NCBI RefSeq assembly: GCF_022758145.1
Contig: NZ_JAJVDH010000002.1
Coordinates: forward strand, 124,001-188,000
Length of the DNA stretch: 64,000 bases
Reading direction: 5' to 3'
Origin: Pontibacter vulgaris
Lineage (GTDB): Bacteria; Bacteroidota; Bacteroidia; Cytophagales; Hymenobacteraceae
Shown here: positions 1 through 7,683 of the stretch, one piece after another
How the letters are laid out: every line of letters starts with the position of its first letter
How positions within the stretch are numbered: the stretch's first letter is position 1
Program-made: the position numbers and the translations under genes
Notes under the pieces: generated by a model
Told to the model about the DNA's origin: nothing
What the model saw: only the letters and a program-made list of their open reading frames with translations
Database searches by the model: none

Positions 1-1121
1 TACACAACGCCATCAAGAACATCGACAAAGGCTTATTCCCGAAAGCATTCTGCAAGATCATCCCCGACATTTTAACCGGCGACCCGGACTACTGCGCTAT
101 TATGCACGCAGACGGAGCCGGCACCAAATCGGCATTGGCCTACATGTACTGGAAAGAAACCGGCGACCTGAGCGTGTGGAAGGGCATTGCCCAGGATGCT
201 GTGGTAATGAACACCGATGATTTGCTTTGTGTGGGTGCTACCGATAACATCCTGCTATCATCAACTATAGGCCGCAACAAAAATCTGGTGCCGGGTGAGG
301 TAATTGCCGCCATTATTAACGGTACTGAAGAAGTGCTGCAAATGCTGCGCGACAATGGTATGGGTATTTACAGCACCGGCGGCGAAACAGCTGATGTAGG
401 CGACCTGGTGCGCACAATTATTGTAGATAGCACGGTAACAGCCCGCATGCGCCGCGACGAGGTTATCTCGAACCATACTATACAGCCTGGCGATGTAATT
501 GTAGGCTTCTCGTCTTCGGGGCAGGCAACCTATGAAACAGAGTATAACGGTGGCATGGGCAGCAACGGGCTAACCTCAGCACGCCACGATGTGTTCCATA
601 AATATTTGGCCGCATCTTACCCGGAGAGTTTTGACCCGGAGCTGCCAAAAGACCTGGTATACACCGGCAATTACAGGCTGACAGATGTAGAGGAAGAAAC
701 AGGCATGGAGGTTGGCAAGCTGGTACTTTCGCCAACGCGTACCTATGCACCCATTGTAAAAGCAATATTGCAAGAGTACCGCCAGCACCTGCACGGCATA
801 GTGCATTGCAGTGGAGGGGCGCAAACCAAAGTGCTTCATTTTACCGACAAGGTACACATCATAAAAGATAACCTGTTTTCGGTGCCGCCGCTGTTCCGCA
901 TAATTCAGGAGCAAAGCCTCACCGACTGGAAGGAGATGTACAAAGTGTTTAACATGGGCCACCGGTTGGAGATCTACTTACCAGAACAATATGCGCAAGA
1001 CTTAATTAATATCTCGAAGTCGTTTGGGGTAGATGCACAGGTTATAGGCCGTGTTGAGGCCAGCAATAAAAATGAGCTAACTATTACCAGCGATAAAGGT
1101 GAATTTTACTACGAAGGGTAA
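1..1121 (+). CDS. purM: Phosphoribosylformylglycinamidine cyclo-ligase (AIR synthase), 5' end missing
   Basis: This is the 3' part of an AIR synthase, the purine biosynthesis enzyme that closes the imidazole ring of FGAM using ATP. The frame is open from base 3, so the start lies outside the window; 373 codons are visible. The ATP-binding signature HADGAGTK is followed by a segment resembling the DxVAMxVNDL block of E. coli PurM (here DAVVMNTDDLLCVGA), then GGETADVGD and GFSSSGQATYE. The sequence is clearly divergent from the proteobacterial enzyme, as is usual for Bacteroidota PurM. The assignment rests on motif recognition. The gene ends at TAA just before a terminator hairpin, so it is the last gene of its transcript. 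Confidence 0.88.
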   Translation, partial: HNAIKNIDKGLFPKAFCKIIPDILTGDPDYCAIMHADGAGTKSALAYMYWKETGDLSVWKGIAQDAVVMNTDDLLCVGATDNILLSSTIGRNKNLVPGEVIAAIINGTEEVLQMLRDNGMGIYSTGGETADVGDLVRTIIVDSTVTARMRRDEVISNHTIQPGDVIVGFSSSGQATYETEYNGGMGSNGLTSARHDVFHKYLAASYPESFDPELPKDLVYTGNYRLTDVEEETGMEVGKLVLSPTRTYAPIVKAILQEYRQHLHGIVHCSGGAQTKVLHFTDKVHIIKDNLFSVPPLFRIIQEQSLTDWKEMYKVFNMGHRLEIYLPEQYAQDLINISKSFGVDAQVIGRVEASNKNELTITSDKGEFYYEG

Positions 1122-1143
1122 GCAGTAGCTATACTTATACTTT

Positions 1144-1184
1144 AAAGGCCAGAGGTTTTATACTTGTGGCCTTTAATTTTTTTC
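1144..1184 (+). terminator. Rho-independent terminator after purM
   Basis: An 8-bp stem, AAAGGCCA (1144-1151) pairing with TGGCCTTT (1167-1174), is followed by AATTTTTTT. The loop contains TATACTT, as do several terminator loops in this window. Confidence 0.8.
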
Positions 1185-1535
1185 CGGCTTTGATGTTACA
1201 ATCAAGTATAAAAATGCCTGAGCATTTGGTTCACAATTAAGCCCTGGCAGGCAATTATTACCGCAAAATCATACTAAGAAAGCATAAATAAGCTGTTACA
1301 AACGCTGTGTAAATGGCTTTTCAGGTTACAGGAATAGTCCGTAACTAGCTTGTGCAAACATGAAGCGCTGTTAATATATAGCAGCAACTAGTTAGGCTGT
1401 GGCGCAAGCCCGGCCTGATTTACTACATCATGAACTCCGGCAGGCTGGTGCTTCAGCAAACGCAAGGGCATTCTTTCACAAAACTTGGCACAATAATTGG
1501 CTTCGCTCAAAGTATAGAAATAAACCTATACTACT
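1185..1535. other. Gene-free stretch upstream of the DUF4476 gene
   Basis: About 350 bases without a convincing gene. A 72-codon open frame beginning at 1430 runs into the next gene in another frame and has no recognisable features. No clear TAnnTTTG promoter was seen. The copy of AGTATA near 1512 and the CTATAC next to the start codon belong to the heptamer family described in the findings. Confidence 0.5.
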
Positions 1536-2264
1536 ATGAGAAAGCTTCTACTTCCGCTCCTGCTTGTACTGCTGGCATTGCCGGCCTGGGCACAAGCTTC
1601 TTTAACTTTCACTACGCACAAAGGCGATCCGTTTTTGGTAAAGATTGATGGCAGAACTGTAAGCCGCGTTGCTTCTAACTTTGTGCGGGTAGCCAACCTG
1701 AGGCCTGGAAAACACTTTGTAGAGTTTAAGATAATGGGCCGGTATGGCGTGCATAGCATGGGCTCTAAAATATATGTAACCGATGGCTACGAAGCTAATT
1801 ATGCGCTGCATACTGCAGGCCGAAGCGGTAAAGCCATACTACGATTGATAGACGAAGTGCCGCTTAGGCCAAGAATTCCGGTACCACCAGCACCGCGTTA
1901 CCCGGACCGTTACGAGCCTCGCCACCCTGATTACCCTCGCCACGACGATGATTACCGGTACGAAAAATGCCGCAACCTCCTTAGCAACTATGAACTGGAT
2001 AGGCTTATGGACGCTATGGATAACCGAAGCTTCGAGAGCACTAAACTAAGTATAGCCCGCGAAGCCTTGCGCAACAACAGCATCATGGCCGAAGACCTGA
2101 AAAAACTGCTCGGCCAGTTCGACCACGAAAGCACCCGCGTGGAGTTTGCCAAGTATGCCTACGATTATGTATGCGACCGCGAGCGCTTCTACTATGTATA
2201 TGATGCCTTTAAATTTGACAGCAGCGTGCGCGAACTGGAAGAATATGTTAGCCGAAGAAGATAA
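1536..2264 (+). CDS. Secreted DUF4476 domain protein
   Basis: A 242-residue exported protein of unknown function. Residues 1-20 are a signal peptide with a long Leu/Ala core ending in AWAQA. Residues about 22-110 look like a small beta domain of the PEGA kind, with the phrase NLRPGKHFVEFK. Then come a linker rich in Pro, Arg, Tyr and Asp (about 112-145) and a helical C-terminal part (about 150-242) matching DUF4476, a Bacteroidota family. That part includes CRNLLSNYELDRLMDAM and the typical repeated small helices. It stands alone between two terminators. The domain calls are from pattern recognition and the function is not known. Confidence 0.75.
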   Translation: MRKLLLPLLLVLLALPAWAQASLTFTTHKGDPFLVKIDGRTVSRVASNFVRVANLRPGKHFVEFKIMGRYGVHSMGSKIYVTDGYEANYALHTAGRSGKAILRLIDEVPLRPRIPVPPAPRYPDRYEPRHPDYPRHDDDYRYEKCRNLLSNYELDRLMDAMDNRSFESTKLSIAREALRNNSIMAEDLKKLLGQFDHESTRVEFAKYAYDYVCDRERFYYVYDAFKFDSSVRELEEYVSRRR

Positions 2265-2302
2265 TTTGAGTATTAAGGTGATAAGTTAAATAGTTTGTGA
2301 AT

Positions 2303-2343
2303 AAAAAAAGCCGCTCCAAAGTAACTGGAAGCGGCTTTTTTTG
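2303..2343 (+). terminator. Bidirectional terminator between DUF4476 and DUF4293 genes
   Basis: The stem AAAAAAGCCGCT (2304-2315) pairs with AGCGGCTTTTTT. A-run and T-run on either side allow it to stop the two convergent transcripts. Confidence 0.85.
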
Positions 2344-2393
2344 TTGAATAAGTAAACTATACATTCACTTAATCAAAAGTCAGTTACTCAGAA

Positions 2394-2882
2394 TTATCTC
2401 AGCCTGTCTACAGATCTTACCAGGTTTTCATCGCGGCGGATGAAGCGGTTGGCCAGTGCGTTAAGCAGCAGTGCCAGAATAGGCATATAAAAGCCCGGTT
2501 CGTATTCGCCTGGGTTACTGGCCTGAATCATGTCGTTGCCAACATACATGGCGTAATAAAAAGTTGTGCCAAGTAAAGCAGCCAGCACCAGGGTGTTAAG
2601 TAAGCCCATTTTCATCTGGTTCAGGCGGTTCTTAAACTGGAAAATCTCATACAGCGCCAGCACAGCAGCTGCAATAGCCAGCATACCAATGGCAAAAGTG
2701 CCTTGCGAAGGCAGGCTTGCGGCCGCATCGCCCTGAGCTTGTTCCGGTTTCAGGTTCCAGGCAGTAAGTATAAGCGTTTGGTTAGTAGCCGGGTCAGTCT
2801 TAGACCATAGCGGTAAAAACAGCATGGCAACCATAGATAGTACCAGCAGGAATAGAAATACGGATTGAATTCTTTGTATCAT
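2394..2882 (-). CDS. DUF4293 family integral membrane protein
   Basis: A 162-residue membrane protein whose N-terminus, MIQRIQSVFLFLLVLSM, is the hallmark of the Bacteroidota family DUF4293. Four hydrophobic segments are visible: about residues 6-26, 63-82, 92-112 and 125-145. The C-terminus is basic (RFIRRDENLVRSVDRLR). Function is unknown for the family. A Bacteroidota-type promoter lies just upstream, and the gene is divergent from the thiolase, with 64 bases between the two starts. Confidence 0.85.
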   Translation of the reverse strand: MIQRIQSVFLFLLVLSMVAMLFLPLWSKTDPATNQTLILTAWNLKPEQAQGDAAASLPSQGTFAIGMLAIAAAVLALYEIFQFKNRLNQMKMGLLNTLVLAALLGTTFYYAMYVGNDMIQASNPGEYEPGFYMPILALLLNALANRFIRRDENLVRSVDRLR

Positions 2883-2912
2883 AAGTCGGTTAATTTAACT
2901 TGCAAGGAGATG

Positions 2913-2942
2913 CAAAATTAGACAAAGACCTGTAAATCCAAA
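2913..2942 (-). promoter_or_regulatory. Predicted Bacteroidota promoter for the DUF4293 gene
   Basis: On the minus strand TTTG (2942-2939) is followed after 18 nt by TAATTTTG (2920-2913), fitting the -33/-7 consensus TTTG...TAnnTTTG used by the Bacteroidota primary sigma factor. The expected start of transcription is near 2906, about 24 nt before the start codon. Confidence 0.65.
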
Positions 2943-2946
2943 ATTG

Positions 2947-4146
2947 ATGAACACAGCTTATATAGTTGATATACTCAGAACTCCTGTCGGAAAGTTTGGT
3001 GGCACGCTTAGTTCGGTGCGCCCCGATGACCTGGCCGGGCATGTATTAAAGGAATTACTGGCCCGAAATCCCAACCTCGATCCGGGGCTGATAGAAGACG
3101 TAGTGCTGGGTGCCGCCAACCAGGCCGGCGAAGATAACCGTAATGTAGCCCGCATGGCCTTGCTGCTGGCAGGACTGCCCGAAACTATAGGTGGCGTTAC
3201 TGTTAATCGTTTATGCGCCTCCGGGTTGCAGTCAATTATAGATGCCAGCCGTGCCATTGCCTGTGGCGATGGCGAAATATACCTGGCCGGTGGTGTAGAA
3301 AGTATGACGCGTGCTCCTTTTGTAATGGCAAAAGCCGAGACGCCGTTTGCCCGCACTGCTGAAATTTATGATACAACCATTGGCTGGCGCTTTACAAATC
3401 CAAAGCTTTCGGCGCTATACCACCCGTTTACCATGGGCGAAACAGCCGAGAATGTGGCCGGGCGCGAAGGTGTTTCACGTGAAGCCCAGGACGAATTTGC
3501 CCATAGCTCGCAGGTAAAGTATAAAGCTGCTGCCGAGGCCGGTAAATTTAACGATGAGATTGTGCCTGTAACTATACCACAGCGCAAAGGCGATGCTATT
3601 GTTTTCGATACCGATGAGCATCCAAGGCTTTCTTCAGTTGAGAAGTTAGGCGAGTTGGGAGCAGCCTTCAGAAAAGGCGGGTCAGTAACGGCTGGTAACT
3701 CATCAGGTATAAACGATGGTGCTGCTGCGTCCATTATAGTTAGCGAAGAGGTGCTTAAACGGTATAATCTTACCCCTATGGCACGTGTGGTATCGGTAGG
3801 GGTTGCGGGCGTAGATCCGGCGCACATGGGTTTAGGTCCGATTCCGGCCACTCAGAAAGCGTTAAAAAGAGCGGGCTTAACTATAAATGACATATCGCTT
3901 GCCGAAATTAACGAAGCTTTTGCAGCCCAGGCCATACCTTGTGTGCAGCAACTTGGCATTAATCCGGACATCGTAAACGTTAATGGAGGTTCTATTGCTA
4001 TTGGCCATCCGCTTGGCGCCAGCGGTACACGTATTACAGCTACCTTACTGCACGAAATGAAGCGCCGCACCGATGTTCGCTATGGTTTGGCAACTATGTG
4101 TGTAGGCGTAGGGCAGGGTGTGGCTGTTATTTACGAGAAAGTATAA
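2947..4146 (+). CDS. Thiolase family acetyl-CoA acyltransferase (3-oxoadipyl-CoA thiolase-like)
   Basis: A 399-residue thiolase that transfers an acyl group to or from CoA. It resembles the PcaF/PaaJ type (3-oxoadipyl-CoA thiolase) in length and in blocks such as GAANQAGEDNRNVARMA. The three catalytic elements are present: Cys90 in NRLCASGLQ, His354 in AIGHPLGASG, and Cys385 in MCVGVGQG, plus the NEAFAAQ motif. A TTG at 2944 directly precedes the ATG at 2947; the ATG is chosen. No other beta-oxidation or aromatic catabolism gene is adjacent, so the physiological substrate (acetoacetyl-, 3-ketoacyl- or 3-oxoadipyl-CoA) cannot be decided here. Confidence 0.88.
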   Translation: MNTAYIVDILRTPVGKFGGTLSSVRPDDLAGHVLKELLARNPNLDPGLIEDVVLGAANQAGEDNRNVARMALLLAGLPETIGGVTVNRLCASGLQSIIDASRAIACGDGEIYLAGGVESMTRAPFVMAKAETPFARTAEIYDTTIGWRFTNPKLSALYHPFTMGETAENVAGREGVSREAQDEFAHSSQVKYKAAAEAGKFNDEIVPVTIPQRKGDAIVFDTDEHPRLSSVEKLGELGAAFRKGGSVTAGNSSGINDGAAASIIVSEEVLKRYNLTPMARVVSVGVAGVDPAHMGLGPIPATQKALKRAGLTINDISLAEINEAFAAQAIPCVQQLGINPDIVNVNGGSIAIGHPLGASGTRITATLLHEMKRRTDVRYGLATMCVGVGQGVAVIYEKV

Positions 4147-4163
4147 ATTTAACTTATACATTT

Positions 4164-4200
4164 AAAAAGCCCGCTCTTGCTAACAGAAGCGGGCTTTTTG
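4164..4200 (+). terminator. Rho-independent terminator after thiolase
   Basis: AAAAAGCCCGC (4164-4174) pairs with GCGGGCTTTTT (4189-4199), giving a strong GC stem with a T tract. Confidence 0.85.
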
Positions 4201-4285
4201 CTTTTAATTAATGCTTGAATATAGCAATTCCTAATTTCTGGCACTTGCTTTGCCTGTGTATCATCAAACCTTAAAACAAAAGCTT

Positions 4286-4702
4286 ATGAAAAAGTTGATG
4301 ACACTCGCATTGGTAGGTATAATGGCTTTTGCTACGCAGGCCGCCACCGCCGCAGACCATGATCATGATAAGGGCAAAGGGCATAAAAAAGGTAAACCTT
4401 CTTTTGTAGATAAAAAGCACCGCGCGCATGCTCAATGGAAGCGCGAAAAAGAACACGAAAAATACAGAAAGTATAACGACAAAGATCGGCGCGACTGCGA
4501 CCATGACCACGATGATGACAGGTATGAGCGCAGAAGAGACAACGATAGATATGAAGATCGTAGAAGAGATGATGATCGCAGAAGAAACGATGACCGTTGG
4601 GAACAACAGCGCCGCGAAGAGCAGCGCCGTCGTGATAACAGCGGCCGTGGTATAGGCGATATTATTCTGGATGGAGTAAAAGACGGCCAAACCCGACAGT
4701 AA
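4286..4702 (+). CDS. Small exported, highly charged His/Asp/Arg-rich protein
   Basis: A 138-residue protein that I do not recognise. It has a clear signal peptide (MKKLMTLALVGIMAFATQA) with likely cleavage around residue 20-23. The mature part is almost entirely charged: a His/Asp/Lys-rich start (DHDHDKGKGHKKGK), a Lys/Glu/Tyr middle, an Asp/His cluster (DCDHDHDDD) and then Arg/Asp repeats. A short ordinary end, GIGDIILDGVKDG, closes it. Such composition suggests an intrinsically disordered periplasmic protein able to bind divalent metals or polyanions, but that is inference. The frame is open from 4250; ATG 4286 is chosen because it begins the signal peptide. Confidence 0.7.
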   Translation: MKKLMTLALVGIMAFATQAATAADHDHDKGKGHKKGKPSFVDKKHRAHAQWKREKEHEKYRKYNDKDRRDCDHDHDDDRYERRRDNDRYEDRRRDDDRRRNDDRWEQQRREEQRRRDNSGRGIGDIILDGVKDGQTRQ

Positions 4703-4737
4703 CGAAGCGATTTAAAGAAGACTATTATCTTTTCAGT

Positions 4738-4770
4738 AGCGGCAGCCCGGTAAGGCTGCCGCTGCTGTTT
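4738..4770 (+). terminator. Terminator after the charged exported protein
   Basis: AGCGGCAGCC (4738-4747) pairs with GGCTGCCGCT (4754-4763), followed by a short T stretch. The rest of the gap up to 4991 holds no gene that I can support. Confidence 0.65.
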
Positions 4771-4991
4771 TACCGGCAACTCATCAAAAATTAACAAGCA
4801 TGAAGGCTTGCACAAGGGATTTATAAACGGTGATTTCTAGAAAGGAGGAATCTGGTAAGCCGGGAACAATAACCAAAGTATGGGCCAGCCGGTGGATACA
4901 AAGTATGGCGGGGCGATTAATAATGACATCATGTTCAACTAAATCCGCTACTAGTTCTGTCTTATTTTACTCCACTATTAAATTGAAATGA

Positions 4992-4999
4992 TAACTTTG
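4992..4999 (+). promoter_or_regulatory. -7 promoter element of truA, suggesting a leaderless transcript
   Basis: TAACTTTG matches TAnnTTTG exactly and ends only 4 bases before the truA ATG at 5004. Transcription would be expected to start at or within a few bases of the ATG. No good TTG -33 box is seen at the right distance. Confidence 0.55.
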
Positions 5000-5003
5000 C
5001 CGC

Positions 5004-5756
5004 ATGCGGTATTTTTTAGAGATAGCCTATGATGGCACCCGTTTTCATGGTTGGCAGGTACAGCCTAATGCATTATCGGTGCAGGAGGTGCTGGATGATT
5101 GTTTAAGCAAAGTATTACGCCAGCCAATCAGCTCTACAGGCAGCGGCCGCACCGATACTGGCGTGCACGCAAGTCAGCAGTTTGTACACTTTGATGTAGC
5201 GCAGCAACTTGACACCGAGCAGATGGTTTACCGCTTTAACCGCTTACTGCCTGATGATGTTGTAGCCCGGAACTTATACCTTGTGCCAGACGAGGCACAT
5301 GCCCGCTTCGATGCTTTCGCGAGAACGTATCATTACCACATCATGCTCGCTAAAAATCCATTCAAGCGCTATTATGCCACCTATCTTAACAGGTTGCCCG
5401 ATGTTGAGAAAATGAACCAGGCGGCGGCTATACTTCTGAAATATGAAGATTTTACCACTTTCTCTAAAGTAAAAGGCGATACCAAGCACTATAACTGCAA
5501 TATCTACGAGGCGGCATGGAGCCAGGAAGGAGAGGAGTTGCGGTTTACGATCCGGGCAAACAGGTTTTTGCGAGGTATGGTGCGCCTGGTAGTAGGTACC
5601 CTGCTCGATGTTGGCCGGGGTAAACTTACAGTAGAGGGCTTTGAGGAGGTAATTGCCAGCCAGGACCGCAGCAAGGCAAGCGGAGCGGCACCTGCCGAGG
5701 GTTTATACTTAGCCAAAGTAGAATACCCGGAGCATCTTTTCCAGAAATCAACCTAA
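5004..5756 (+). CDS. truA: tRNA pseudouridine(38-40) synthase TruA
   Basis: A 250-residue TruA, which isomerises U38, U39 and U40 in the anticodon arm of many tRNAs. The N-terminal strand YFLEIAYDGTRFHGWQ and the active-site motif GSGRTDTGVHA, with catalytic Asp51, are intact. The second RRM-like half contains FTTFSKVKGD and the family's RFLRGMVRLVVGTLLDVG helix. The length is normal. It is followed after 14 bases by the PLP enzyme, so the two are probably cotranscribed. The ATG at 5004 is the only sensible start. Confidence 0.97.
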   Translation: MRYFLEIAYDGTRFHGWQVQPNALSVQEVLDDCLSKVLRQPISSTGSGRTDTGVHASQQFVHFDVAQQLDTEQMVYRFNRLLPDDVVARNLYLVPDEAHARFDAFARTYHYHIMLAKNPFKRYYATYLNRLPDVEKMNQAAAILLKYEDFTTFSKVKGDTKHYNCNIYEAAWSQEGEELRFTIRANRFLRGMVRLVVGTLLDVGRGKLTVEGFEEVIASQDRSKASGAAPAEGLYLAKVEYPEHLFQKST

Positions 5757-5770
5757 AACAAACTATAACC

Positions 5771-7054
5771 ATGCAATTGGAAGAAGACCATCGTGGGCCG
5801 CACCTAAACGGAAAACACCTGCGGCCAGAAAGTTTAATGATGAGTTACGGTTACAACCCCGAGTGGTCGGAGATGGCCGTAAAAGCACCAATCTACCAAA
5901 CTTCTACCTTTGTTTTTAAAACAGCTGAAGAAGGAAAAGCATTTTTTGAGCTGGCATACGGCCTGCGCGATAAGAACGCGGAAGAGCAAATGGGCCTTAT
6001 CTACAGCCGCCTCAACAACCCCGACCTCGAAATTTTAGAGAACCGCCTCCGCTTCTGGGATGGTGCCGAAGATGCGGCAGTGTTTGCCAGCGGTATGGCT
6101 GCCATCAGCACCTCGCTGCTAGCCTTGCTTAAGCCCGGCGACGTGATCCTGCACAGCGAGCCAATTTACGGCGGCTCCGATTATTACATCAAAAACATAC
6201 TTCCTAAGTTTGGCATACAAAGTATAGGTTTCCGGGCAAATGCCACTGCCCAGGAAGTAGAACAATTGCTCGAAGAAACTGGTGTGGCTGGTAAACTGGC
6301 CATGATTTATGTAGAAACACCAGCCAACCCTACCAACCACCTTGTTGATATTGAAGCCTGCTCGGCACTGGCTAAGAAACATTCTACTGCTGATAAAAAA
6401 GTGATCGTGGCGGTAGATAATACCTTCTTGGGGCCGGTGTTCTCGCACCCGTTAAAGCACGGTGCTGATCTTATACTTTACTCCGCTACCAAGTATATCG
6501 GTGGCCACTCTGACCTGATTGCCGGAGCTTGCTTAGGTTCTGCTCCGCTCATGAAACAGGTAAAGGCCATGCGTACATTTATGGGTTCTATGGCCAGCCC
6601 CTGGACCGGCTGGATGCTGATGCGCTCGCTGGAAACATTAAAGATACGTATGGAAGCGCAGGCGAAAGGTGCCGAAACTGTAGCTGCCTACCTGAAGCAG
6701 CACCCGAAAGTAGAAAAGATCTATTACCTGGGCTATTTGCAGGACAACCCGCAACAGCAGGCTATTTATGAAAAGCAATGCACCTCAGCTGGTTCTATGA
6801 TCGCATTTGATATAAAAGGCGGTGAAAGAGAAGCATTCCTGTTCCTGAACAATCTGAAGCTCATAAAACTGGCTGTAAGCTTAGGCGGCACTGAATCGCT
6901 TGCCGAACACCCGGCCTCTATGACGCACTCCGATATTTGTCTTGCCGACAGAACGGTGATGGGTATAGGCGAGGGCATGGTTCGCATTTCGGTAGGCGTA
7001 GAGCACCCTGAAGATATTATTTCTGATATAGAGCAAGCGCTGGCTAAAGTATAA
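5771..7054 (+). CDS. Cystathionine gamma-synthase / methionine gamma-lyase family PLP enzyme
   Basis: A 427-residue member of the Cys/Met metabolism PLP family (fold type I). The PLP lysine is K241 in the signature LYSATKYIGGHSD. Upstream are the phosphate-cup motif SGMAAISTSLLALLKPGD, YGGSDYY, and VETPANPTNHLVDI with the pyridine-ring Asp of VDNTF. An N-terminal extension of about 35 residues and the insertion LRDKNAEEQMGLIYSRLNN mark the subfamily usually named cystathionine gamma-synthase family protein. Whether it synthesises cystathionine or cleaves methionine/homocysteine cannot be read from the sequence. It is cotranscribed with truA and closed by a terminator. Confidence 0.88.
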   Translation: MQLEEDHRGPHLNGKHLRPESLMMSYGYNPEWSEMAVKAPIYQTSTFVFKTAEEGKAFFELAYGLRDKNAEEQMGLIYSRLNNPDLEILENRLRFWDGAEDAAVFASGMAAISTSLLALLKPGDVILHSEPIYGGSDYYIKNILPKFGIQSIGFRANATAQEVEQLLEETGVAGKLAMIYVETPANPTNHLVDIEACSALAKKHSTADKKVIVAVDNTFLGPVFSHPLKHGADLILYSATKYIGGHSDLIAGACLGSAPLMKQVKAMRTFMGSMASPWTGWMLMRSLETLKIRMEAQAKGAETVAAYLKQHPKVEKIYYLGYLQDNPQQQAIYEKQCTSAGSMIAFDIKGGEREAFLFLNNLKLIKLAVSLGGTESLAEHPASMTHSDICLADRTVMGIGEGMVRISVGVEHPEDIISDIEQALAKV

Positions 7055-7072
7055 ATCTAGGTTAGGATTTAG

Positions 7073-7110
7073 AGAGGCTGAAGCTATACTTAGTTTCAGC
7101 CTTTTTATTT
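7073..7110 (+). terminator. Terminator after the PLP enzyme
   Basis: AGGCTGAA pairs with TTCAGCCT around a loop holding CTATACTTAG, followed by TTTTATTTTAT. Confidence 0.8.
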
Positions 7111-7237
7111 TATAGTTGCTAGTTATCCAGCTACTCCTGCTGTTTCACCTCACTCTAATCTTCATCTTAAGGAGAGGGGCCGACCTTTTATACTTTGGAA
7201 GTATAAGTTTCATGGCTTCTGTACAAACACCCCTGTA

Positions 7238-7253
7238 GTCCCCTCAAGGGGAC
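7238..7253. repeat. Short perfect hairpin in the intergenic region
   Basis: GTCCCC (7238-7243) and GGGGAC (7248-7253) enclose the loop TCAA. No T tract follows, so this is not a standard terminator. The surrounding bases (ACACCCCTGTA before it) resemble dispersed intergenic repeats known in Bacteroidota genomes, but copy number cannot be judged from this window. Confidence 0.5.
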
Positions 7254-7299
7254 AGTTGTTTCTAGTTGCATAGCTGCTTGCTATCGAATCTGATTTCCC

Positions 7300-7443
7300 A
7301 GTCCTAGGGTTGAGCGCCTCGAGAGGTTCCGGTGCCTGAAAAGGCATTATGACGTTAGGAGCAAAGGAAGCGAAAGCAGCGCGATGCCTTTATCGAGGGC
7401 CCCTACCCCCAGGACGAGCCCTCGCGGGCTTGGAGCTAGCCAT
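7300..7443. repeat. Structured GC-rich intergenic element of unknown function
   Basis: This island of higher G+C sits inside an AT-rich 570-base gap. It contains three nested or adjacent stems: TGCCT-GAAA-AGGCA (7333-7346, a GNRA-type tetraloop), AAGGCAT (from 7341) with ATGCCTT (from 7384), and CGAGGGC with GCCCTCG (about 7394-7424). No protein is supported here: a 76-codon minus-strand frame (7347-7577) covers part of it but looks random. It could be a mobile repeat of the REP/MITE kind or a structured RNA. Confidence 0.45.
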
Positions 7444-7683
7444 AGTAAACTATAAAATGATTGGCCTTGTAAGACTGAGGAAAACACTAAGGATAGAAGT
7501 ATAGCTTGTTCGAATGAAGTATACACATCAACTAAGCAACTATAAACTTCCATTACAAAACCAGTACTCTGCAGCAAAACCCTTAACTTTACAATCGGTT
7601 AGAAGCCAGCATTCGTATGTACAAAATTGCGCTGCTACTGCGGGCTATACTTGCTAAACCATAACAAAAGCAGAATTCCTACT

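Noticed and set aside
1430-1648. 72-codon plus-strand frame before the DUF4476 gene.
   Set aside because: It overlaps the signal peptide of a clear gene in another frame and has no recognisable features.
4432-4815. 127-codon minus-strand Ser/Arg-rich frame.
   Set aside because: It is the antisense of the His/Asp/Arg-rich exported protein; low complexity keeps the opposite strand open.
7347-7577. 76-codon minus-strand frame in the hairpin-rich gap.
   Set aside because: It overlaps the structured element, has no domain or promoter, and its composition follows the hairpin arms.
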